Source: JBIOHP01 sp044449065 (GTDB lineage: Bacteria > Bacteroidota > Ignavibacteria > UBA10030 > SZUA-254). Taken from it: DNA of 17,420 bases. Position 1 is the stretch's first letter, and every line of letters starts with the position of its first letter. Both the position numbers and the translations under genes were made by a program. Positions 8,410-14,707 of the stretch are shown here, in pieces. The notes under the pieces are model-generated. The model saw nothing but the letters and a program-made list of their open reading frames with translations, was not told where the DNA came from and did no database searches. Where the stretch lies: NCBI GenBank assembly GCA_044449065.1, contig JBIOHP010000042.1, positions 1 to 17,420 of the forward strand. The letters are read 5' to 3'.

Positions 8410-9201
8410 CTACCTTTTTTTACTGACGCTGATTGCTGAGAGCACAAAAGTGGCGATTGCAAACAATGTTACGATGCCAATAGAAACCGGAATAGTCGCT
8501 ATCGCGTTCATCGATTGATTGCTATTTAGGGATAGAATATCCCGTACACCCTCGACGCCATAGGTGAGGGGATTGGCGAGCATGACGCCGCGAATCCATC
8601 CGGCGGCTCCCGATGGAGGAAATAACGCTCCTGATAAAAGCCACAGCGGAATCAAAAATAGATTCATGATGGCATGAAAACCCTGCGTGGAATCCATCCT
8701 CCATGCGATGATGAATCCCAATCCCGTTAATCCGAATGAGATAATGAATAGGAAAATGAAGATCAATATGAATGACAGAATGCTTAACGGCATTCCTATA
8801 AACGGCGCCAACACAAGAAGAATTACACTTTGGATCAGCGAGAGAATTGTTCCGCCGAGAATTTTACCAAGAGCGATGCTTGACCGAGTTACCGGCGCCA
8901 CTACCACCGATTGCAGAAAACCCGCTTGCCGGTCTTCAATAATGGACATGGTTGAAAAAATCGCGGTGAATAAAATGATTAAAACGACCGTACCTGGGAA
9001 AAAATATTCAAGATAATTCATCTCACTTGAGGCGGTCGGATGTCTGAAACTTGAGCCAAGTCCTGAACCAATGATAAACCAGAATAACAGCGGAGAGCCG
9101 ATCACGCCAACCATTCTGCTTGGCTGGCGATAGAAACGCACAAGCTCGCGCCTGCAAAGCGTGTAAGCGGGAAGGAACGTATTTGTTTTTGCGGTACTCA
9201 T
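8410..9201 (-). CDS. ABC-2 type transporter permease
   Basis: This is a 263-residue integral membrane protein with about six hydrophobic helices. The ABC-2 features include RFYRQPSRM near the N-terminus (coupling region), FFPGTVVLIILF in helix 2, EDRQAGFLQSVVVAPV just after it, and GALFPP before the last helix. The ATG at 9201 follows the ATPase stop by one base; an alternative ATG at 9222 would add 7 residues and overlap the ATPase gene. It pairs with the upstream ATPase as a DrrAB/NosFY-like exporter. The substrate is unknown. Being placed between ctaB and the SCO gene suggests a part in oxidase maturation, but that rests on context only. Confidence 0.9.
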   Translation of the reverse strand: MSTAKTNTFLPAYTLCRRELVRFYRQPSRMVGVIGSPLLFWFIIGSGLGSSFRHPTASSEMNYLEYFFPGTVVLIILFTAIFSTMSIIEDRQAGFLQSVVVAPVTRSSIALGKILGGTILSLIQSVILLVLAPFIGMPLSILSFILIFIFLFIISFGLTGLGFIIAWRMDSTQGFHAIMNLFLIPLWLLSGALFPPSGAAGWIRGVMLANPLTYGVEGVRDILSLNSNQSMNAIATIPVSIGIVTLFAIATFVLSAISVSKKR

Positions 9202-9202
9202 A

Positions 9203-10168
9203 CTATTCTTTATTTTCTCCATCTACCCAAAATTTATGTCCTGTTTTGTGGATAAAGACATCTTCCAATGTGGGTTTGGAGAGTGTGATGCTGTCAATTT
9301 GACCCGGGAATGCCTCCACTACCTGCGGAATAAATGCATGACCATTTTGAATTTCTATATGCACGGTGTTTTCAAGAATTGACGGTTTGCTGCCGAACCG
9401 TTTTTCTATTTGCGTGCTTAGCGCGGAGGCATTTTGTGATGTAATGGAAATAACATCGCCTCCGATTTCTTTCTTCAGCTCGGCAGGCGAACCGATTGCA
9501 ACCAGAGATCCCTGATCGAAGATGGCAATAGTATCGCATCCCTCAGCTTCATCTAAAATATGGGTGGTGAGGAGAATGGTTGCCCCGTCTTTATCGCGAA
9601 GTTCCTTAAGGTAATTCTCAAATTCACGCCGTGCTCCGGGATCAAGTCCTGTGCTCGGTTCATCGAGGAGGAGCAGTTTTGGATGATGGAGAAGCATTTT
9701 TGCGAGTTCGACGCGCCGTTGAATTCCGCCGGAAAGCGTTTCCACAAGGTCATTTTTACGTTCAAGCACACCGACTTTTTGCAGCATTTCAGATATTCTG
9801 CCGTTTAAATCTGCCCCGCGTAATCCATAAAGATGTCCCTGGTGAAGCAGATTTTCTCCGGCGGTTAGTTTTTTATCAAGACTTGGGCTTTGGAACACCA
9901 CGCCGATCTTTTCTCTTATTTGTTCGGGTTGCGTTGAAATATCAAGATCGAGAATTTTAACCGAGCCGGATTGAATCGGCGTCATCGTGGAGAGAATACG
10001 AAATAACGTGCTCTTGCCGCTGCCGTTAGGTCCCAGCAGGCAAAATATTTTTCCCTCGCCTACCTGAAAGGAAATATCCTTTAAGGCACGGCGCGATTCT
10101 TTTTGTTTACGCGCTGGCGGATAGGAATGACTCAATCGTTCGATTGATACGACACTCTTCATGCTCAA
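9203..10168 (-). CDS. ABC transporter ATP-binding protein (DrrA/CcmA-like, with DUF4162-type C-terminus)
   Basis: This 321-residue ATPase has Walker A GPNGSGKST (46-54), Q-loop Gln93, signature LSGGIQRR (145-152), Walker B LLLLDEPSTGLD (165-176) and H-loop His203 (TTHILDEAEG). About 80 C-terminal residues, ending LSKPTLEDVFIHKTG, match the DUF4162 extension of DrrA-type exporters. The start used is TTG at 10168, which has AGGA seven bases upstream; an ATG two codons later (10162) is also possible. It lies 28 bases after ctaB and one base before the permease start, so the two form one transporter. It energises the permease encoded next. Confidence 0.92.
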   Translation of the reverse strand: MSMKSVVSIERLSHSYPPARKQKESRRALKDISFQVGEGKIFCLLGPNGSGKSTLFRILSTMTPIQSGSVKILDLDISTQPEQIREKIGVVFQSPSLDKKLTAGENLLHQGHLYGLRGADLNGRISEMLQKVGVLERKNDLVETLSGGIQRRVELAKMLLHHPKLLLLDEPSTGLDPGARREFENYLKELRDKDGATILLTTHILDEAEGCDTIAIFDQGSLVAIGSPAELKKEIGGDVISITSQNASALSTQIEKRFGSKPSILENTVHIEIQNGHAFIPQVVEAFPGQIDSITLSKPTLEDVFIHKTGHKFWVDGENKE

Positions 10169-10196
10169 ATATTTATCCTATGAGGATGGATGTGTC

Positions 10197-11126
10197 TTAA
10201 ATTTTATCGGCGCTCATGAGTATCATGAGCAAAGGGAGATAAATAAGAGATGCGTAAAAGAGACGGCGCGAAAGCACGTGTATTTTTGCACTTGGTTCGG
10301 ATGAGTTTTCTTTTGAATAGACATTTAATAATATACCAAAATACAAAAAACCCAGCCCTAAAACAACCGCGCCAATAAGGTAATATGTTCCGGTTAATCC
10401 AAGAATGGTAGTCATAATACTCGCGGGTATTAAAGCGAGCATAAAAACTAAAATAAAACGGTTTGAACGAACCCCAGTTGGATCTGTAACAGTTAACAAT
10501 TTATATCCCGCCCTCGCATAATCCCTGCGGTACATCCATGCCAGAGAAAGAAAGTGCGGCATCTGCCAGCAAAAAAGAATCGCAAAGAGCGCCCATGCTT
10601 CAGGGGTTATGCTCCCTCGTACAGCAGTCCATCCTAATACCGGCGGTAACGCTCCCGGTATTGCCCCGATAATCGTTGAATATAGCGTTACTCTTTTAAG
10701 CGGTGTATAGAAAAAGATATATGTAACGAGCGTTAAGGAAGCGAGATAACCTGTGAGGAAGTTCGCAAAAAATGTAAGTTCCAAAATTCCGGTTAGCGAT
10801 AGAACAACGCCGAATATTAAAACCTCAAGAGGGAGCAATCTGCCGGCGGGTAGAGGGCGCCGCTCCGTCCGCCGCATCATCGCGTCATATTTTCGTTCGA
10901 TAAACTGATTCAATGCGCCTAATCCGCCTCCAAGGAGCGCGGTGCCAAGCGCCGTATGAAGAAATAGCCAGCCATTTACGCGGTACGGTGTTGCAAGGTA
11001 AAATCCGCACACCGTGCTGAGAACTGCGAGGAACGTAAGTTCCGGTTTCATCAATTCGGTATAATCCAATACCCTTGAACGGGTACGGATGAACGGTTGG
11101 GATAAAACCTTTACTTCGCTGTTCAA
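10197..11126 (-). CDS. ctaB: Heme O synthase (protoheme IX farnesyltransferase)
   Basis: This 309-residue UbiA-superfamily membrane enzyme transfers a farnesyl group from farnesyl diphosphate to protoheme, giving heme O. The first prenyl-diphosphate motif is at about 73-92, NQFIERKYDAMMRRTERRP: Asn73, Glu77 in the usual Asp place, Asp81, then the RT..RP signature. The second aspartate-containing region is the MYRRDYARAGYKLL stretch. Multiple transmembrane helices fill the rest. The TTG start at 11126 shares two bases with the TGA stop of ctaA (a TTGA junction), suggesting coupled translation; the extra ~25 residues before MKPELTF are consistent with a cytosolic tail. The product feeds heme A synthase encoded just upstream. 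Confidence 0.93.
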   Translation of the reverse strand: MNSEVKVLSQPFIRTRSRVLDYTELMKPELTFLAVLSTVCGFYLATPYRVNGWLFLHTALGTALLGGGLGALNQFIERKYDAMMRRTERRPLPAGRLLPLEVLIFGVVLSLTGILELTFFANFLTGYLASLTLVTYIFFYTPLKRVTLYSTIIGAIPGALPPVLGWTAVRGSITPEAWALFAILFCWQMPHFLSLAWMYRRDYARAGYKLLTVTDPTGVRSNRFILVFMLALIPASIMTTILGLTGTYYLIGAVVLGLGFLYFGILLNVYSKENSSEPSAKIHVLSRRLFYASLIYLPLLMILMSADKI

Positions 11127-12151
11127 GCGATAACCCCGGTCGTTTTAACGTGAACTGCTAAGCGGGGAATTTGAATGCCGTATAATTTAAAAGCATTCAA
11201 TGTTGTGAGAACCGATGTGACTAATAATAACGCTCCGGTTACAACGTGAGCCGTGGTGATATCGACGGATTTCCTTGATAAAACAGTAAATGCTCCTAAT
11301 GAAATCTGAATGCACACCAATGCGACGAAAGCATACGAAAATCGGGATAGTCGTTTTGATATGCCAGAAAGTTTTGATAATCTGAATGCAGTCCATAGAA
11401 CCATCACAGTGACGACGACAGCCCATACCCGGTGAATCATGTGAACGAGCACCTGTGAAGCGGTGAGCGGATCATCTGCAAAAATTCGATAATCGTTGCG
11501 GATGAGCTGATCGTTATAGCGCGCCATCGCATCCGGCGAGACGGATGGAAAAATCTGCCCGTACGCTAACGGAAAATCGGGAACGGCGAGCCCGGAATTC
11601 GTATGCCTCATGAGAGCGCCAAGTATTAATTGAATAAAAATTGCCCCTGTCGTAAAGACCGCTAACGTCGCGATATGCGGCGTGCGTGAATCATGCTTAA
11701 GCAGCGGTTGATTTGATTTCCACCATTCAGATGTGAACAGTGCGATCGACGCAATAATTGCGAAGAACGATTGCGCCAGCGTTGCATGGCTGACCGATAT
11801 CGGCGTGGGAAGTAAAAAGAGAACCGTTAAGCCGCCCAACACACCCTGGGCAATTATTGCGCCGAGGGCAATCAATCCTAAGTTACGTACCCATTTGCGT
11901 TCCTCCCGTTTCCAAAGTAAAATTGCTAAAATAGTGGTGAGGAAGCCGACGAATGTTGCCACCATGCGATGACCATGTTCGTAGAGAATTCCACCCACCA
12001 TGGGAGGCATAAGTTGACCGTACGAGAGGGGCCAATCAGGAACTGAAAGACCGGATTGAGTGCTTGTAACTAACCCTCCGGCGATAATCAAAAAGAACGT
12101 TGCAATTGCAGTGAGCAACGCAAACTGGTGTAAATTCTTTTCGGTTTTCAA
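11123..12151 (-). CDS. ctaA: Heme A synthase (COX15/CtaA family)
   Basis: This 342-residue, eight-helix membrane enzyme oxidises the C8 methyl of heme O to the formyl of heme A. Both pseudo-symmetric halves are visible. The N-half has SGLSVPDWPLSYGQ and ExxHR (Glu58, His61, Arg62) with His122; the C-half has SGLAVPDFPLAYGQ, HxxHR (His237, His240, Arg241) and His302. These histidines match the four heme ligands of the family. No cysteine pair is seen in the first outer loop, unlike the Bacillus enzyme. The start is TTG at 12151, overlapping the COX2 TGA stop; AAGGGA (12159-12164) seven bases upstream supports it. A later start would clip the first helix. Confidence 0.94.
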   Translation of the reverse strand: MKTEKNLHQFALLTAIATFFLIIAGGLVTSTQSGLSVPDWPLSYGQLMPPMVGGILYEHGHRMVATFVGFLTTILAILLWKREERKWVRNLGLIALGAIIAQGVLGGLTVLFLLPTPISVSHATLAQSFFAIIASIALFTSEWWKSNQPLLKHDSRTPHIATLAVFTTGAIFIQLILGALMRHTNSGLAVPDFPLAYGQIFPSVSPDAMARYNDQLIRNDYRIFADDPLTASQVLVHMIHRVWAVVVTVMVLWTAFRLSKLSGISKRLSRFSYAFVALVCIQISLGAFTVLSRKSVDITTAHVVTGALLLVTSVLTTLNAFKLYGIQIPRLAVHVKTTGVIA

Positions 12152-13323
12152 TGTGTTATCCCTTTCAGTGTTGTTGAATCGGCAGACGCCTGTTGGGTTA
12201 CCGCTGAACTATCAGTTGATTGGGGCGTGGGATTCTCAGCGGTATTGGCGCTTTCCTGTTGCTTAATCCACTCGTTAAATTCTTCCTCTGTAACGATGTG
12301 AAGATAACCGCGCATGCGATAATGTCCCAATCCGCATAATTGGGCGCATGCGATTTCCATCGGAACTTCCGGGGCGGTTTTTAACTCGGTTACATTCATT
12401 GCAAGGAGTTTTTGCACGGCGTCATCGGTGACGAGGTCTCCTTTTTTTAGAATTGAGTTGCCGTCTTTGTCGTTGTAATCTGCCATGGCGACTTTGCCGG
12501 ACATATCTGCGCTTACCATCATATCTTTCATACCCATTGAACGCAGTTGCGTGGTTACGGTGTCGGTGATCATGTCGCCGCCTTTGATAATGGTACTGCC
12601 GTCCGAAGCGTTGTAATTTTTCATTGCTGTCATACCGGAAGCTTTTTCTAACGGCATGGATTGAGGGCTGATGGTTGTTGTATTGATGAGTTCTTCCCTG
12701 ACCTGAATCGAAGTTTTAACTGGAGTAAACCAGACTGGAATCCTCTCCCCGGGGATTGCATCTTGTTTCACTCTCATATAGGGCAGGGAAAAGCTATGGA
12801 TCACATCTTTCGTGGATAAATAGATTAACACGGGTTTATTTACCGGAAGATAAAGCTGGTTCAATGAAACGATATCATCCTTCGCGTCGGGATCAGTGCG
12901 GTCAAGCCCAAGGGGATTATCGCTATCAACAAGTTTCGGGTCGGTTCTGCCGAATTTTCCATCCGGTCCGGGATAATGGATATTCCATGCAAATTGTTCG
13001 GCGACAACACGCACAACCGTAGCTTCTTTTTCATTTGGATACGCATCGACCCGTTTTGACCATAGGGGAATAGAAAGTGCAATGAGAAGAACTGCCTCAA
13101 TCAAAGCGACGGCGCCTTCAAGATATGTGGAAACATGGCTTTTCACACCATGATAATTCGCTTTGGGATTTCGTTTCTGACGAAAACGAACCAATGTGAA
13201 GACATAAAATGTTCCCCAGCCGAGAAATAATACCAGCATCAGCCAGTGGATGAGCACCGTTAAATGATCGAGGGCGGGGCCATTTGCCGAGGCATCAGGG
13301 GGTAAACCTAAAAAGTGTTCCAT
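12148..13323 (-). CDS. coxB: Cytochrome c oxidase subunit II with an inserted repeat domain
   Basis: This 391-residue subunit carries the CuA centre that receives electrons from cytochrome c. Two transmembrane helices (about 20-46 and 66-88) precede a cupredoxin domain outside the membrane. CuA ligands are visible: His176 (DVIHSF), Cys326 and Cys330 (CAQLC), His334 and Met337, with Gln328 giving the backbone ligand. Glu69 in helix 2 sits where the K-channel entrance glutamate is expected. Between PVWFTPVKT (about 203) and EIACAQLCG (about 323), where most relatives have a short loop, there is an insertion of about 115 residues holding two 46-residue repeats. No cytochrome c domain is fused; the C-terminus is a Ser/Thr/Gln-rich tail. 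ATG at 13323 is preceded by AGGA. Position after COX4, not before COX1, is less usual. Confidence 0.95.
   Translation of the reverse strand: MEHFLGLPPDASANGPALDHLTVLIHWLMLVLFLGWGTFYVFTLVRFRQKRNPKANYHGVKSHVSTYLEGAVALIEAVLLIALSIPLWSKRVDAYPNEKEATVVRVVAEQFAWNIHYPGPDGKFGRTDPKLVDSDNPLGLDRTDPDAKDDIVSLNQLYLPVNKPVLIYLSTKDVIHSFSLPYMRVKQDAIPGERIPVWFTPVKTSIQVREELINTTTISPQSMPLEKASGMTAMKNYNASDGSTIIKGGDMITDTVTTQLRSMGMKDMMVSADMSGKVAMADYNDKDGNSILKKGDLVTDDAVQKLLAMNVTELKTAPEVPMEIACAQLCGLGHYRMRGYLHIVTEEEFNEWIKQQESANTAENPTPQSTDSSAVTQQASADSTTLKGITH
12159..12164 (-). promoter_or_regulatory. Shine-Dalgarno site supporting the TTG start of ctaA
   Basis: On the minus strand AAGGGA lies inside the COX2 C-terminal codons, seven bases before TTG at 12151. 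It explains how a TTG codon overlapping the COX2 stop can be used. Confidence 0.6.
12382..12657 (-). repeat. Two 46-residue repeats inserted in COX2 before the CuA loop
   Basis: Copy A is residues 223-268 and copy B is 269-314 of COX2. They align without gaps: SGMTAMKNYNASDG with SGKVAMADYNDKDG, then STIIKGGDMITD with NSILKKGDLVTD, then a helix-like stretch ending in RSMG or LAMN. The consensus is roughly Y-N-x2-D-G-x2-I-x2-G-D-x-[IV]-T-D-x5-L. The pattern recalls small units seen in bacterial RNA polymerase large subunits, but that is memory-based and unverified. Confidence 0.85.
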
Positions 13324-13336
13324 TCAGTAGTCCTGA

Positions 13337-13597
13337 TTAGTTTTGCGGAGCATTATTCTGTTCGTTATATCTCATCAACCGCGAGCGTTTCCAGATTCCG
13401 AAGAAGACGGTGCTAATTCCGGTTAACACAAATCCGGTTATGCCGATCATGGTCATGATTGCCGCATTCATACCATCGATACGGGAGGAATGGGCTGCGC
13501 CATAGCAGGCGGGGCATGCCTGAGCATTCCAAGCCATGAGCATCATCATCGAAATTATCAGTGGAATTAATCTTCCGGGAGACTTGAAGAGATTCAT
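13337..13597 (-). CDS. Small CPACYG membrane protein of the oxidase operon
   Basis: This 86-residue protein begins with a signal-anchor or signal peptide (about 8-27, ending NAQA), followed at once by ACPACYGAAHSS, a CxxC motif on the outer side of the membrane. A second helix (about 42-68, ITGFVLTGISTVFFGIW) and a basic, polar tail follow. Similar CPxCYG/CPxCFG small proteins occur in cox operons of related phyla, from memory; no function is established to my knowledge. The paired cysteines could bind copper or heme, or do thiol chemistry during CuA assembly. Its ATG overlaps the previous stop as ATGA, and it ends 13 bases before COX2, so it is translated with the oxidase subunits. Confidence 0.8.
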   Translation of the reverse strand: MNLFKSPGRLIPLIISMMMLMAWNAQACPACYGAAHSSRIDGMNAAIMTMIGITGFVLTGISTVFFGIWKRSRLMRYNEQNNAPQN

Positions 13598-13800
13598 GTG
13601 GTTTTTAACCCTTTAAATTTTTTCAGTACGCGAGTGCAATAAAAAATTAATCCAATGGCTGCCGCAAATGATGTAACAAGCAAAAAGAGATCTATTGAAT
13701 GCCCCCCTAATCTGAAGGAAATGAATTCCCAATAGGTAAAACCCAGGGCAAACGTTATTGAGACAACAATAAAAAATATGTGAAATGCTTTAAGAGACAT
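13594..13800 (-). CDS. Small two-TM protein of the oxidase operon
   Basis: This 68-residue protein has two predicted membrane helices (about 5-28 and 36-58) joined by a short loop with RLGGHS, and a basic end (RVLKKFKGLK). I do not recognise a named family. It starts 11 bases inside the end of the COX4 gene and overlaps the CPACYG gene by ATGA, which makes it very likely to be expressed as part of the oxidase operon. It could be a small structural subunit or an assembly factor. Confidence 0.75.
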   Translation of the reverse strand: MSLKAFHIFFIVVSITFALGFTYWEFISFRLGGHSIDLFLLVTSFAAAIGLIFYCTRVLKKFKGLKTT

Positions 13801-14107
13801 GATTCAGGAAGATTGAATTTGCATGGGAAAATAATGGCAGACTCATCAAAACGACAAACAGAATAGCTGTAAGAATCAATGCCGCGTAAATCAACTTTTT
13901 CTCAGAGATAAGATGCATGAAATAACATGCCACTAACGATCCTTTGATTGCTGCGATCGTGAGAGCCACGAAAATTGCCGGCACTGTTTTCAAATGTAGA
14001 TAAGAAACAGTAACCGTGATGATTGTTAATGCCAGAAGCGTCATAAAGACAACGATGTATGTCCTTACATGTTTCTTGATATCGATGGTATGTTCTGTTG
14101 AATCCAT
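13790..14107 (-). CDS. Cytochrome c oxidase subunit IV (prokaryotic COX4 family)
   Basis: This 105-residue protein has three hydrophobic segments and the family hallmark IKGSLVACYFMHLISEKK (about 54-71), in which a lysine and the FMHL motif sit in the second helix. Prokaryotic COX4 is a small non-catalytic subunit that stabilises the COX1-COX3 complex. ATG at 14107 is nine bases after the COX3 stop, with AGGA about eight bases upstream. Confidence 0.9.
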   Translation of the reverse strand: MDSTEHTIDIKKHVRTYIVVFMTLLALTIITVTVSYLHLKTVPAIFVALTIAAIKGSLVACYFMHLISEKKLIYAALILTAILFVVLMSLPLFSHANSIFLNHVS

Positions 14108-14116
14108 AAGGTTTTC

Positions 14117-14701
14117 CTATAATAGATAGAGTGCAGGAAAAAGAAATATCCAGACTAAATCGACGAAGTGCCAATAGAGACCCGCAACTTCAATCCGATT
14201 GGTAAATCTCACCGGTTGGGTTTTCCACATTTTACTTCCCGGTCCCCAGAAGTAACTATTGACGATAATACCGCCAATAACGTGAAGAGCGTGCAATCCC
14301 GTCATCGTGAAATAAATTGCGAGAAATGTGCTCTTACTTGGCAATTCACCCGATTCGAAGTGGTGTTTATACTCAAATCCTTTCAATACGAGAAATGCCA
14401 GCGCCAACAATATTGTGAAGCCGAGATACATCCGAAATTTGCTAAAATTCTTCTCCATCAACGAAGCCCATGACATCACCATTGTGATGCTCGATGTGAT
14501 GAGGATGGCAGTATTTGCAGTCGCTAACGGGATATCAAGCTCACCATGGGGCCATTCGGCTGCGCTGACGCGTAATAAGATCAACGAGGTGAAGAGCGCA
14601 CCGAACAACATAATTTCGGATGCGAGAAAGAGCCAGATACCAATTTTCGCGTTGAAAAGACCAGTATCGGGTCTCGCCTCAATAGTATAGGGTATTTCCA
14701 T
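14117..14701 (-). CDS. coxC: Cytochrome c oxidase subunit III
   Basis: This 194-residue protein is the short, five-helix bacterial form of COX3, lacking the first two helices of the mitochondrial version. Recognisable parts are FNAKIGIWLFLASEIMLFGALF, the GFEYKHH motif with its conserved glutamate, FTMTGLHALHVIGG, and the C-terminal VAGLYWHFVDLVWIFLFPALYL. It binds COX1 and supports D-channel proton uptake in related enzymes. The start is six bases after the COX1 stop, with AGGAAG in the last COX1 codons. Confidence 0.95.
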   Translation of the reverse strand: MEIPYTIEARPDTGLFNAKIGIWLFLASEIMLFGALFTSLILLRVSAAEWPHGELDIPLATANTAILITSSITMVMSWASLMEKNFSKFRMYLGFTILLALAFLVLKGFEYKHHFESGELPSKSTFLAIYFTMTGLHALHVIGGIIVNSYFWGPGSKMWKTQPVRFTNRIEVAGLYWHFVDLVWIFLFPALYLL

Positions 14702-14707
14702 AATTTC

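Noticed and set aside
8406..8462. Extended N-terminus for the SCO protein
   Set aside because: The extra 19 residues overlap the permease C-terminus, add polar sequence before the membrane anchor, and the ATG at 8405 sits right after the permease stop.
13902..14174. 90-codon minus-strand frame across the COX3/COX4 junction
   Set aside because: It overlaps two recognised oxidase genes in another frame and its protein shows no family pattern.
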